From JBBSWB01 sp038046465 (GTDB lineage Archaea > Nanobdellota > Nanobdellia > Woesearchaeales > GW2011-AR9): a DNA stretch of 19,487 nt. This document shows positions 5,449-13,666 of this stretch, piece by piece (within the stretch, counting starts at the first letter, position 1; every line of letters begins with the position of its first letter). The position numbers were made by a program, and so were the translations under genes. The notes beneath the pieces were generated by a model. That model searched no databases and was not told the origin of the DNA. It saw nothing but the letters and a program-made list of their open reading frames with translations. The DNA is taken from NCBI GenBank assembly GCA_038046465.1, contig JBBSWB010000020.1, positions 1-19,487 on the forward strand, given 5' to 3'.

Positions 5449-7323
5449 ATGGCTTTAGAAAAAGGATATGCACTTACCGATATTAGGGATAGGTATACAA
5501 TTCTTGAGAAGGTCCACTGCGGCGGACAGGGAAATGTTGTACGTGCGGTAAGAAAAGAAGATGGCCGAGCCTTAATACTTAAATTGTATCATGAAGGGGA
5601 GATAACTTCTTGGGATGATTTTGAAAAAGCCCACGAAGGCGCTGACAAAGAGATTAAATTTCTGGAAAGAGCAAGAGACCAAGGCCGAGAAGGCGTACCT
5701 CAAATTATGGAGTACGGCACCTTTGGAGCGCTGGAACAGCCTTATCTGGCGATGGAAGAAGTCGAAGGGAGCACTTTAGAATCCCTCCTGAATAAGTCGG
5801 GCAGCAATCCGACAGCGGAAGAAACACTAAAACTTGCCTCTGGCCTTGCCCAAACCTTAAATTATGCACATAAAGAAGCCGGTTCACGCCCTTTTGTGCA
5901 CCGTGACTTAAAACCGTCTTCAATTATCATGACTGATAAAGGCCAATATGTTATCATCGATTGGGGAACCGTAAAATGCGGCACAGGAAAAACCCAATTC
6001 ACTACTCAATTTGATTCTTTATATTACACTGCACCAGAAGTGCGGTTTGGAGAAGAGATTACTCCTTCTGCAGACGTTTACAGTTTAGCTAAAATTCTTC
6101 AACACAGCTTATTAGGTAGAAGATTCATCGAGAAACGCGGTGAAGTTGACCGCAGCGATTTTGCCGGATTAAACGTTCCGGATAGTTTTATTGATGCCTT
6201 ACTGTCTGCTGCTGATGATAAAGCAGAAAAAAGACCACAGAGTGCCGCAGAATTTCTGCAACAATTACAAAAGAAAGAGCTGGCAGTTAGTAATGATTCT
6301 GCAATGGAAAGAGTGTCTTCTGCTGCTCCGGAAAAGACGATAGAACAAGCTATTAGTGAAGGTCTTGTGTCAGTGAATTATGACGAATATAACAAAAAAC
6401 TCCCCATTACTTGGAAATTTTTGTATACTCATTTGGATAACGTTGAAGGGCATTTATTATTACCCGTAGGCGGGCTTTCAATTACAGAAAGTGTTGAAGG
6501 AAGCCAGTGTGCATGGTTCGGGGCGGCAATTAATATTGCAGAAAAGGTTAGATATGCCCAAGGGATAGGGTTCGGAGCAGCAGTTAATATTGCCGAAACT
6601 GTTGAAATGAACCAATGGGCAGGAGTGGGAGCCGCAATTAACATTGCAGAACGTGTTGGAAGCCAGTTTGCAGCGTTCGGAGCAGCAGTTAATATTGCAG
6701 AAAGTGTTGAGGATGAACAGTTTGCAGTATTGGGAGTAGCAGTTAACATTGCGAAACATGTTGGAGGAAACCAATTGGCAGGATTAGGAGCAATTAATTA
6801 TGCCAAAAGTGTTGGAAGAGATCAAGTAGCATTAACCGGAATTGCAGTCAATGTCGCTGAAACTGTTGGAGGAAGCCAGTACGGGTTAGTAAATGTTGTA
6901 ACTAAAGAACTGAAAAAAAGACAGATAGGGGTAATAAATTATGCTAATGGCAGTGAATTTAAACAGTTTGGATTATTAAACTTCCGTCCGGGAAAAGTCT
7001 GGTGGAATCCGGAAGTATCCTTGTTTTATTACGACCGGAAAAAAGCAGTACAAGCCAAAGAAAAGCTGCGAGTTGAACTAGAGGCACTAGTCGACGAAGA
7101 ACTAACTAGAACAGATAAAGAACAAACTAGAAGAATAGAAGTTAGTAATGATGATTTTAAAATAGAACTTATTAGTGAAATATCTTATCCAGAACATAAT
7201 TTAGTCTTAAAAAAAACTGGGGAAACAACCAAAAACCCCAATTATAGTTTGCTTTTAGACGAAGAGGAAGAAGAAGTTGAAGAAGATATAGAAAAAAAAG
7301 TCTATTTTTATAAGAATGTTTAG
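5449..7323 (+). CDS. Ser/Thr protein kinase fused to a repeat solenoid
   Basis: 624 residues. Residues about 17-275 form a eukaryotic-like kinase: glycine loop CGGQGNV (24-30), catalytic Lys45 in ILKLY, HRDLKP with catalytic Asp153, DWG in place of DFG (Asp171), APE at 195-197, and RP at 262-263. The metal-binding Asn of HRDLKPxN is Ser158, so activity may be altered. Residues about 340-512 hold about eight repeats of 17-22 residues with the core GAAVNIAExVxxxQ (NIAEKV, NIAETV, NIAERV, NIAESV, NIAKHV, NYAKSV, NVAETV), a beta-solenoid-like pattern reminiscent of LA_2272-type surface repeats of bacteria. The tail is highly acidic near the end. No membrane segment or signal peptide, so it acts in the cytoplasm. 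The repeats probably bind a partner (inference). Confidence 0.85.
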   Translation: MALEKGYALTDIRDRYTILEKVHCGGQGNVVRAVRKEDGRALILKLYHEGEITSWDDFEKAHEGADKEIKFLERARDQGREGVPQIMEYGTFGALEQPYLAMEEVEGSTLESLLNKSGSNPTAEETLKLASGLAQTLNYAHKEAGSRPFVHRDLKPSSIIMTDKGQYVIIDWGTVKCGTGKTQFTTQFDSLYYTAPEVRFGEEITPSADVYSLAKILQHSLLGRRFIEKRGEVDRSDFAGLNVPDSFIDALLSAADDKAEKRPQSAAEFLQQLQKKELAVSNDSAMERVSSAAPEKTIEQAISEGLVSVNYDEYNKKLPITWKFLYTHLDNVEGHLLLPVGGLSITESVEGSQCAWFGAAINIAEKVRYAQGIGFGAAVNIAETVEMNQWAGVGAAINIAERVGSQFAAFGAAVNIAESVEDEQFAVLGVAVNIAKHVGGNQLAGLGAINYAKSVGRDQVALTGIAVNVAETVGGSQYGLVNVVTKELKKRQIGVINYANGSEFKQFGLLNFRPGKVWWNPEVSLFYYDRKKAVQAKEKLRVELEALVDEELTRTDKEQTRRIEVSNDDFKIELISEISYPEHNLVLKKTGETTKNPNYSLLLDEEEEEVEEDIEKKVYFYKNV

Positions 7324-7370
7324 AGCAATGCTAATTTTTTTTCAGAAGCTAAACAAGTTGGTTAAGTTGA

Positions 7371-7519
7371 GCACGTGCCAAAGAGCGCTGCCACGGAGTT
7401 CGGCGTTTTCTCGTTTTACTAATAGTTAAAGGAAGAGCTGTTCCTTAAGAGGGAAAACGCATATTAATTAAATCTTACGAATAGCTTAGCTCACTCCGTT
7501 TTTTGGCAGCGCGCTCTTT
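7371..7519. repeat. Branched inverted-repeat structure, about 150 bp
   Basis: Begins with the palindrome GCACGTGC (7371-7378). AAAGAGC-GCTGCCA-CGGAGT (7380-7399) pairs with ACTCCG (7493-7498), TGGCAGC (7504-7510) and GCTCTTT (7513-7519), giving 20 bp with two bulges. Inside, GCGTTTTC (7403-7410) pairs with GAAAACGC (7453-7460), enclosing AGGAA/TTCCT (7430-7434 with 7441-7445). It is more GC-rich than its surroundings and fills the gap between the kinase and the next module. It holds no gene: the open frame starting at 7503 is only an upstream extension of the antitoxin. Confidence 0.7.
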
Positions 7520-7562
7520 AGCTTTATTAATCGCTGTAATCTTTTTAAAAAATAACCAAAGG

Positions 7563-7570
7563 TTTATATA
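7563..7570 (+). promoter_or_regulatory. TATA box of the DUF2683/RelE operon
   Basis: TTTATATA lies 39 bases before ATG 7602; transcription would start near 7592, at the AGGTGA ribosome-binding site (7592-7597). This decides the start at 7602 over the longer frame from 7503. Confidence 0.6.
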
Positions 7571-7601
7571 CTCCATATATATTTGGAATATAGGTGAGCA
7601 T

Positions 7602-7844
7602 ATGGTACAAGCAATGGTAAATATTTCGGAAAATGCAAATCAAATTTTAAATATTGTAAAAGCTAGATATAATCTTAAGGATAAATCTGAAGCAATCGAA
7701 AGAGTCGTCTTAGATTTTGGCGGAAATATATTGGAACCTGGATTAAGGCCGGAATTTGCAGCAAGACTCCAAAGAATTAAGAAAGAGAATGGAATACGTT
7801 TCAACAGCATTGAAGAATTGAAGAGACATATAGAAAATGCGTGA
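7602..7844 (+). CDS. DUF2683-like antitoxin
   Basis: 80 residues from ATG 7602 (MVQAMVNISENANQILNIVK). The pattern V-ISENANQILNIVKARYNLKDKSEAIERVV, followed by EPGLRPEFAARLQRIKKE, matches small archaeal DUF2683 proteins, which have a ribbon-helix-helix-like DNA-binding start and sit next to RelE toxins. AGGTGA 5 bases upstream and the TATA box support the start; the 33 extra residues encoded upstream overlap the promoter and hairpin array and are rejected. It overlaps the toxin gene by 8 bases. It should bind and neutralise the toxin and repress the operon. Confidence 0.8.
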   Translation: MVQAMVNISENANQILNIVKARYNLKDKSEAIERVVLDFGGNILEPGLRPEFAARLQRIKKENGIRFNSIEELKRHIENA

Positions 7845-8106
7845 GTTTGAAATTAAGCCCGAACTTGATAAGAAACTTATTAAATTATCTAAGAAAGATA
7901 AAAGCAGATACGAAGCAGTAATGAGTAAGATTAACGAAGTTCTTTGTTCTGGTGATATTGAACATTATAAAAATTTGAGATACGATATGAAAGAGTCTAA
8001 ACGAGTTCATATTGGCCATTTTGTGTTAGTCTTCAGTTATGATAAGGTTAAAGAGCTCGTGTCATTTGAAGATTATGATCATCACGACAATATTTATTTA
8101 AAATAA
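7837..8106 (+). CDS. RelE-family toxin
   Basis: 89 residues: FEIKPELDKKLIKLSKKDKSRYEAVMSKINEV (helices), EHYKNLRYDMKESKRVHIGHFVLVFSYDKVKELVSFEDYDHHDNIY (sheet and basic/His end). The KNLR, RVHIG, FVLVFSYD and FEDYDHHD segments are the usual RelE-type landmarks; the C-terminal His and Asp residues are candidates for catalysis. Complete and unbroken, with an 8-base overlap with the antitoxin showing coupling. Presumed mRNA interferase or ribosome-associated endonuclease. Confidence 0.85.
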   Translation: MREFEIKPELDKKLIKLSKKDKSRYEAVMSKINEVLCSGDIEHYKNLRYDMKESKRVHIGHFVLVFSYDKVKELVSFEDYDHHDNIYLK

Positions 8107-8178
8107 GTTCAAAACCGCCCTATAGCTTTTAAAATTCTTAAATATATTTTTATCATATGCCTAAACATTAAAACGCGG

Positions 8179-8334
8179 AGTATTCCACCACCCTATTGGG
8201 TGGTGGTTTGCAAGCAAACCACATAAATTATTTATGGAATACTTGCGTGCAAGAAATGCGAAAACTATCTCATTTCTGCACAGAAAACAAATCGTTGTTT
8301 GTTTTCTTGTGCTCAAAATTAGGTCCTATTTTGA
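8179..8334. repeat. Cloverleaf-like six-stem hairpin array
   Basis: AGTATTC (8179-8185) pairs with GAATACT (8237-8243) and closes three contiguous perfect arms: CACCACCC/GGGTGGTG (8186-8193 with 8198-8205), GGTTTGC/GCAAACC (8205-8211 with 8214-8220, sharing base 8205) and CATAAA/TTTATG (8222-8227 with 8231-8236). Then, separated by TGCGTGC and TGCAC, come AGAAATG/CATTTCT (8252-8258 with 8271-8277), a 14-bp stem GCACA-GAAAACAAA (8278-8291) with 8298-8312, and TCAAAAT/ATTTTGA (8313-8319 with 8328-8334). It ends 40 bases before the ileS TATA box. No coding potential seen. Confidence 0.75.
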
Positions 8335-8373
8335 CATTTTAAGCAACCAAGGGAATTTTTTTTAGCCGTAATC

Positions 8374-8381
8374 TTTTTAAA
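8374..8381 (+). promoter_or_regulatory. TATA box of ileS
   Basis: TTTTTAAA within AATCTTTTTAAATAA, 31 bases before ATG 8405. A near-identical block precedes the ZPR1 gene (ATATCTTTTTAAATCAA), suggesting a shared housekeeping promoter consensus. Confidence 0.65.
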
Positions 8382-8404
8382 TAAGCCCAAACTACCATCT
8401 ATTC

Positions 8405-11400
8405 ATGAACTTTCCCCAATATGTGCCGCAGGAAATTGAACCGCAGATACTAGAATTCTGGCAGAAAAAGAAAGTTGTGGAAAAACTTAGAAAGAAGAAC
8501 CACGGCGGCAAAAAGTTTTATTTTTTGCAAGGGCCACCTTATACTTCGGGCCGGGTTCATTTAGGAACAGCTTGGAATACGGTCCTTAAAGATGTAGCGT
8601 TAAGATATAAACGCAGCCAGGGCTTTGATGTTTGGGATAGGAATGGTTACGACGTACATGGCTTGCCTACGGAACATAAAGTCATGGCCAAATATAATCT
8701 AAAGACCAAAGAAGATATTGAAAGCTTTGGGGTTGAAAAATACATTAAGGAATGTACTAAATTTTCTTTAGAATTAGGCGACCAGATGACTGTTGATTTC
8801 TTAAGAATGGGCTGTACCTTAGATTATTCTGATTCCTATATGGCTTTAAAGAATGAATATATGGAAAGCGAATGGTGGATGGTTAAGCAGGCCTGGAAGA
8901 AAAACCGATTATATCTGGGAGAGAAAGTAATGACCTGGTGTGCTAATTGTGAAACTGCTCTCGCAAAACATGAATGCGAATATCAAAATGTAACCGAGAA
9001 CTCTATTTTTTTAAAATTTAAAATTAAAAATACTAAAAATGAATATTTAATTATTTGGACCACTACTCCTTGGACGATTCCTTATAACTTAGGGGTTATG
9101 GTCAATCCGGAATTAGATTACGTTAAAGCAAAAGTTGATGATGAAATTTGGGTATTAGGAAAAGGATTAGCAGCACCCTTCGTTTGTTCCGTTTTGAACA
9201 AGCAATTAAAAATTATCAAAGAGTTTAAAGGCGAAGAATTATTAGGCACCGAATATGTCCATCCTTTTGCGGACCAAGTTCCCCAATATAAAGAGTTAAA
9301 GAAAAAACATCCGCGCATCCATACCGTAGTTCTTTCCAAAGAATATGTTGATTTTACAGCGGGAACGGGATTAGTGCATACTGCTCCGGGTTGTGGTCCG
9401 GAAGATTACGAAGTGGGGAAAGAATATAATATTCCTCCTTTCAATACCCTTTCTCCGCAGGGAGAATTAACCGGCATGCCTGCATTTGCCGGACGAATTG
9501 CTAAAAAAGATGACCCTAAATTTATCAAAGATTTAGAAGCAACTGGCGCTTTAGTTGCCACTACTGATGTTGAACACGAATATCCGCACTGTTGGAGATG
9601 TCATAAAGCCGTGGTCTTTAGAACGACTAAACAATGGTTCTTTAAAATTGAAGATCTTAAAGATGAAATGATCAAAAAGAATGCTGCGGTGCACTGGGTT
9701 CCTAAAACGCAAGCCTTCGATTCCTGGACCGCTCATTTAAGAGACAATTCAGTTACCCGGCAGAGGCATTGGGGAACTCCGGTGCCGATTTGGAAATGTG
9801 ATAAATGTACTGAAGTAGAAATTATCGGATCAATTAAAGAATTACAAGAGCAGGCCGGAAAAGGAAAAGTTCCCAAAGATATTCATCGCCCTTGGATAGA
9901 TCAAGTTACCTGGAAATGTAAATGTGGAGCAGGAACGATGACCAGAATCCCTGACGTTTTAGACGTATGGATTGATGCAGGATCTGCCTCCTGGGCTTGT
10001 TTGTATTATCCTCAACAGAAAGAGCATCTTAAACGTTTTTTTCCGGCCGATTTAATTTTAGAAGCTACGGAACAAGTAAGATTATGGTTTAGCATGCTGT
10101 CCCTTTGTTCACAGTTAGCCTTTGATGATAATTGTTATCAGAATGTATACATGCACGGAATGCTAAACGATATCGGTGGTAAGAAAATGAGTAAAAGTTT
10201 AGGGAATGTTATTTCTCCCTACGAACTTATCGATAAAAATGGGGCAGATGGATTGAGATATTACATGTGCCAAACTAATGCCGGCAAAGACATCAATTTT
10301 AGTTGGGACGAATTTAAAATCAAAGCTCGGAATTTACACATCTTATGGAATATTCACAAACTATTAATTAATTTAGCCAACGAAAATAAATTAAATCCTT
10401 TTACTCTTAAAGGTAAAGTTATTGAAAATGTTTTAGGCAGTGAAGAAAAATATATTTTTTCCAAACTTCATTCTACTATCAAGAAAGTTACCGAACTCTT
10501 TGACAATTATCATTTAGATGAAACTATTTTGCCTTTAGAAGAATTGTATTTGGAATTAAGCCGAACTTATATTCAAATGGTCCGGGATAAAAGTTCGTTA
10601 GGAAATGACCAAGATAAAGAAGTTTGTTTATACACCATCGCTCAAGTGTTACTAGACTTTTTGAAAATGTTTAATATTATTGCTCCATTTATTTCTGAAG
10701 CAATCTATCAGAATTTAAAAGAAGAATTCAAACTGAAAGAAGAAAGCATTACTCATTATTCATTCCCTAAAGTTGATGAGAAAAAAATTGATACTGAATT
10801 AGAAACAGAAATGGAGATGACCAAAAGCATTATTCAGTCTGCTTTGAGTGCACGAGAAAAAGCAAAATTAGGATTGCGCTGGCCGGTTAAAGAGATAGTT
10901 ATTGTAAGTAAAAATAATGAAGTAATCGAAGCCGGAGAAAAATTAAGAGAAATTATTTTAAAACAGACTAATGCTAAAAATATCAGCATTTTAGGGAATT
11001 TACCGGGCGTAAAAGTTAAAGTTAAATCTGATTTTGGAAAAATCGGGCCGGCCTATGGAAACCTTACCAGTAAAATAATTGCTAAATTAACTATCGACAG
11101 TCCGGAAACTATTTTGGGACACATCGAATCAGAAAATTATTACCAATTTAAAATTGATGGACAGGAAATTAGAATTGTTAAAGATATGTTGATCATTGAA
11201 AGAGACGTTCCAGAAACTTATCGGGAAGCCGAATTTAAACATGGCTTAGTTTATGTTTCCGTAGAAAGAACTGAAGAATTAGAAGCAGAAGGCTTCTCCC
11301 GGGAATTGATGAGAAACATTCAAAGTTTGCGTAAAGATTCCGGATTACAGAAATTAGATGACATTAATTTATTTTTACAAGTTAGTAAAAGAATGAAACC

Positions 11401-11554
11401 CGGATTAGAAAGATTTGAATCAGAAATTAAAGAAAAAGTTGGTGCTAACAAAGTAGAATTTTCTCTTACTGAACCAAAGAAAAAGTATGAAGTTAATCAA
11501 GAATTTAAAGTTAAAGATGAAAAATTTAAGGTTTGGTTTGACAAGGTTAAATAA
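8405..11554 (+). CDS. ileS: Isoleucyl-tRNA synthetase
   Basis: Class I aminoacyl-tRNA synthetase, 1049 residues, normal for the archaeal/eukaryotic type. The HIGH-type motif is HLGT (52-55) in GPPYTSGRVHLGTAWN; the KMSKS signature is KKMSKSLGNV (594-598). Between them lies the CP1 editing insertion (IIWTTTPWTIPYNLGV; GTGLVHTAPGCGPEDYEVG, with the editing-site threonines and Asp). Cys clusters WCANCETALAKHEC, HCWRCHK and WKCDKC/KCKCGAG mark zinc knuckles of this subtype. DVLDVWIDAGSASWA and the anticodon-binding helices follow, then a C-terminal domain of about 250 residues. It charges tRNA-Ile with isoleucine and edits valine. TATA box 31 bases upstream implies a leaderless mRNA. No break or missing motif. 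Confidence 0.97.
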   Translation: MNFPQYVPQEIEPQILEFWQKKKVVEKLRKKNHGGKKFYFLQGPPYTSGRVHLGTAWNTVLKDVALRYKRSQGFDVWDRNGYDVHGLPTEHKVMAKYNLKTKEDIESFGVEKYIKECTKFSLELGDQMTVDFLRMGCTLDYSDSYMALKNEYMESEWWMVKQAWKKNRLYLGEKVMTWCANCETALAKHECEYQNVTENSIFLKFKIKNTKNEYLIIWTTTPWTIPYNLGVMVNPELDYVKAKVDDEIWVLGKGLAAPFVCSVLNKQLKIIKEFKGEELLGTEYVHPFADQVPQYKELKKKHPRIHTVVLSKEYVDFTAGTGLVHTAPGCGPEDYEVGKEYNIPPFNTLSPQGELTGMPAFAGRIAKKDDPKFIKDLEATGALVATTDVEHEYPHCWRCHKAVVFRTTKQWFFKIEDLKDEMIKKNAAVHWVPKTQAFDSWTAHLRDNSVTRQRHWGTPVPIWKCDKCTEVEIIGSIKELQEQAGKGKVPKDIHRPWIDQVTWKCKCGAGTMTRIPDVLDVWIDAGSASWACLYYPQQKEHLKRFFPADLILEATEQVRLWFSMLSLCSQLAFDDNCYQNVYMHGMLNDIGGKKMSKSLGNVISPYELIDKNGADGLRYYMCQTNAGKDINFSWDEFKIKARNLHILWNIHKLLINLANENKLNPFTLKGKVIENVLGSEEKYIFSKLHSTIKKVTELFDNYHLDETILPLEELYLELSRTYIQMVRDKSSLGNDQDKEVCLYTIAQVLLDFLKMFNIIAPFISEAIYQNLKEEFKLKEESITHYSFPKVDEKKIDTELETEMEMTKSIIQSALSAREKAKLGLRWPVKEIVIVSKNNEVIEAGEKLREIILKQTNAKNISILGNLPGVKVKVKSDFGKIGPAYGNLTSKIIAKLTIDSPETILGHIESENYYQFKIDGQEIRIVKDMLIIERDVPETYREAEFKHGLVYVSVERTEELEAEGFSRELMRNIQSLRKDSGLQKLDDINLFLQVSKRMKPGLERFESEIKEKVGANKVEFSLTEPKKKYEVNQEFKVKDEKFKVWFDKVK

Positions 11555-11556
11555 AG

Positions 11557-11624
11557 CTAATTTAATTCTAGTTTAATTAGAAAGGCGCTTAGTAGCACCA
11601 AGGCTATACCTGGTGGGGCTTAAG
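11557..11624. terminator. Hairpins after ileS
   Basis: CTAATT/AATTAG (11557-11562 with 11575-11580), then CACC-AGG with CCT-GGTG (11596-11603 with 11609-11615, one bulge), with outer CTTA/TAAG (11588-11591 with 11621-11624). It begins 3 bases after the ileS stop. It may end the transcript or be a short relative of the hairpin arrays; no clear T-run. Confidence 0.4.
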
Positions 11625-11670
11625 TCTGTTATTTTTGTGTTTACTATAGAGTGATAAAATAACCAAAACA

Positions 11671-11678
11671 TTTATAAA
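11671..11678 (+). promoter_or_regulatory. TATA box of the phosphoesterase gene
   Basis: TTTATAAA, 47 bases before ATG 11718, giving a short leader of about 15-20 bases without a clear Shine-Dalgarno site. Confidence 0.5.
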
Positions 11679-11717
11679 TAAAACACGATTTTATGTGCAT
11701 AAGAGACCCAAATCAAA

Positions 11718-12722
11718 ATGGTAAATGAAACAAAATATGGAGTAATTTCTGACGTTCATCATAATCCTAAAATAGTTTCTGTTGCAATCGATATTCTTAA
11801 AAAATTAGGAGCAAAAAAATTAATTTTAAATGGGGATATTGGAGAGCGTCAACCATCATTACAAGCAAGCCAAGATTATGTTGCAGTTATTTTAGATGCG
11901 GTTGGTAAGAGTGGTTTAGAAGCCTATGTTCAACCAGGAAGCCATGAAACCATACTTGCTTTTGGTCCCGTAATAGATCATTTTGCAGAAAAATATCCAA
12001 ATCTTATCGATGCAACAAAAAATCCAAAAGCTGAACATAATGAGCATAGTTTGGTTTTCTTACCAGGATCAGATTTTCTTTGTGGTGGAGAATATCAAAT
12101 TGGAAACCATGAACAAATTTCAAGTGGAAGATATATTGAAACTCAAAAAGGATTAATGCAATTCAACGAATTGGTCCAATATGTTGAGGCAATTCAACAA
12201 GGAATAGCAAAAGGAGCCATGCAATATGCAAATATGGGCGATTTAAGAAAATTAGTAACAGATCCTGAAAAAACCATTGTGGTTTGTCATGTTCCGAGAA
12301 AATTTGACTCTGTTGATGGGGCTGTTGATGTTGCTTATTTTGGAGAAAAAGCAGATGGGAGTGTAATCCCTGGGGCGGTTATTGAAAGAATGATTAAAAA
12401 ACAGTGCGGGAATATTTCTGACAATGAAATACGATTAATTGCTATTGCAAATGGATTAGTTTTCAAAGAAGAAAATAGGGGGAATGACGATTTAAAAAAG
12501 TTATATCAAGAATTAGGAATTACAAAAGCAATTAGTGGCCATTTTCATGAAAGCGGACATAGGGCGCATGATGGAAAGGTTAATCTAATTTCGCAAGGAA
12601 CTTTAGTTGACGAATTATATTGGAACTCTGGACAACTTGACTTAGGGCAAACCGGGATCTTAACTGTGAATGATGAGAAAGTTAGTTATCAGAATGTTAA
12701 ACTACAAGATCATTTAAAATAA
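11718..12722 (+). CDS. Calcineurin-like metallophosphoesterase
   Basis: 334 residues. The metal-binding blocks are in order: DVHHN (Asp12, His14), NGDIGE (Asp40), GSHE (74-77), CHVPRKF (His191) and GHFHESGHR (His275/His277 region). This is the purple-acid/MPP fold with a two-metal centre. The usual GNHE motif reads GSHE, so the Asn metal ligand is Ser; the protein may still be active or have altered metal use. Insertions between GSHE and CHVP (about 80-185) distinguish it from short phosphodiesterases. Substrate unknown: could be a nucleotide, nucleic acid or phosphoprotein. No signal peptide. It stands alone with its own promoter. Confidence 0.85.
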   Translation: MVNETKYGVISDVHHNPKIVSVAIDILKKLGAKKLILNGDIGERQPSLQASQDYVAVILDAVGKSGLEAYVQPGSHETILAFGPVIDHFAEKYPNLIDATKNPKAEHNEHSLVFLPGSDFLCGGEYQIGNHEQISSGRYIETQKGLMQFNELVQYVEAIQQGIAKGAMQYANMGDLRKLVTDPEKTIVVCHVPRKFDSVDGAVDVAYFGEKADGSVIPGAVIERMIKKQCGNISDNEIRLIAIANGLVFKEENRGNDDLKKLYQELGITKAISGHFHESGHRAHDGKVNLISQGTLVDELYWNSGQLDLGQTGILTVNDEKVSYQNVKLQDHLK

Positions 12723-12820
12723 TCATTTTTTTATTTTTTAAAAATTAGGCCCTTCTTTTAATAAATTCTGTAGTGGTTTATTCTATATTCTGTTTAAGCG
12801 GCAACTTTTATGTAGAAATC

Positions 12821-12828
12821 TTTATATA
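12821..12828 (+). promoter_or_regulatory. TATA box of the 12852 gene
   Basis: TTTATATA starts 31 bases before ATG 12852; leaderless spacing. Confidence 0.6.
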
Positions 12829-12851
12829 ACTTAATATATTGTTTTTAATAT

Positions 12852-13379
12852 ATGAGCGATGTGCCTTTACCTAAAATAACTTTAAAGTACGACGGCTTAT
12901 TTGATTTTGAAGGATTGTATGCCGCAATTACTGATTGGGCTAAAAATTATGGGTTCTTGTGGCATGAATCAGACTATAAGCACAAAGTACCTTCTCCCAA
13001 TGGCGCAGAGCAGGAAATGAGATGGATCATTGAAAAAAAAGTTACAGACTATATCCAATACGAAATTACTTTTGACGTCCACCTTTGGGATATGCAGGAA
13101 TTAGAAATAGAGCAAGACGGGTTAAAAAAACCAATTGTTAAAGCCAGAATTTACATTATCATTAAAGGTAAGATGATCTATGATTGGCAGAACAAGTTTG
13201 GCGGCAGCAAGTTTGCGGAAAAACTAGGCGATTGGTATAATCAAATCATGCATAAAGATATAGATTCAAAAATTGATCCTTTGTATTACCGGATGTGGAA
13301 CCTACACGCAATTATCCGAAAATATTTTGATATGCAGGCAAAGAAATATGCCTATAAAGGTTATTTGGGAGAAGACTAA
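12852..13379 (+). CDS. Conserved hypothetical protein (DPANN-type)
   Basis: 175 residues, soluble, no signal peptide. It has the pattern KYDGLFDFEGLYAAITDWAKNYGFLWHE at the start, then WIIEKKVTDYIQYEITFDVHLWDMQELEIE, KARIYIIIKGKMIYDW and a helical end with PLYYRMWNLHAIIRKYFDMQAK. I recall proteins with this series of blocks (DGLFDF..LY, TDYIxF, HLWD, KGxxxxDWQ) in many DPANN archaea, always uncharacterised. The alternating hydrophobic strands in the middle suggest a beta sheet flanked by helices. Function unknown; the leaderless promoter and clean reading frame support a real gene. Confidence 0.8.
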   Translation: MSDVPLPKITLKYDGLFDFEGLYAAITDWAKNYGFLWHESDYKHKVPSPNGAEQEMRWIIEKKVTDYIQYEITFDVHLWDMQELEIEQDGLKKPIVKARIYIIIKGKMIYDWQNKFGGSKFAEKLGDWYNQIMHKDIDSKIDPLYYRMWNLHAIIRKYFDMQAKKYAYKGYLGED

Positions 13380-13470
13380 AGAACCTAAAAATAAAATCAT
13401 TTTTTAAAATGTTTTAAAAGACAGTTTAAGACTAAACAATCAATTTTAAAAAAAGCATAAAAAGTAAATA

Positions 13471-13565
13471 CAGGAGAAATCTTGCGAACAAGGAAGTTTT
13501 ACAACTTAAAGTCAACCAATTGGATTTTCTAAGCTAAACTCCCATCCGTTTTCGCCTTTCTCCTG
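13471..13565. repeat. Branched hairpin structure
   Basis: CAGGAGAAA (13471-13479) pairs with TTTCTCCTG (13557-13565), enclosing CTTG-CGAA-CAAG (13481-13492), AAGTT/AACTT (13494-13498 with 13503-13507) and GGAT/ATCC. It lies in the long gap 13380-13918, which also holds the 175-bp element; the remaining A/T-rich parts (13380-13470, 13566-13658) show nothing recognisable. Confidence 0.55.
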
Positions 13566-13666
13566 CAAAGACTAAAAAGATAAATAAATATATATTACTT
13601 TCTTACCACTGGTTGTTAGTAAGTTGTTATGATAAATTATTATAAGGGGTTGTTTGTAAATAAATG

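Noticed and set aside
6429..6774. Minus-strand open frames opposite the kinase repeats
   Set aside because: They are Cys/Asn/Ala-rich mirror frames of the repeated NIAE codons; the plus-strand kinase explains the region.
7503..7601. N-terminal extension of the DUF2683-like antitoxin
   Set aside because: It crosses the TATA box at 7563 and the hairpin array; AGGTGA supports the start at 7602.
8179..8243. Cloverleaf shape suggesting a tRNA gene
   Set aside because: The arms are the wrong sizes, there is no TTCRA T-loop, no D-loop GG and no usable anticodon loop.
11581..11630. C/D box RNA after ileS
   Set aside because: No RUGAUGA box paired with a CUGA box at suitable spacing.
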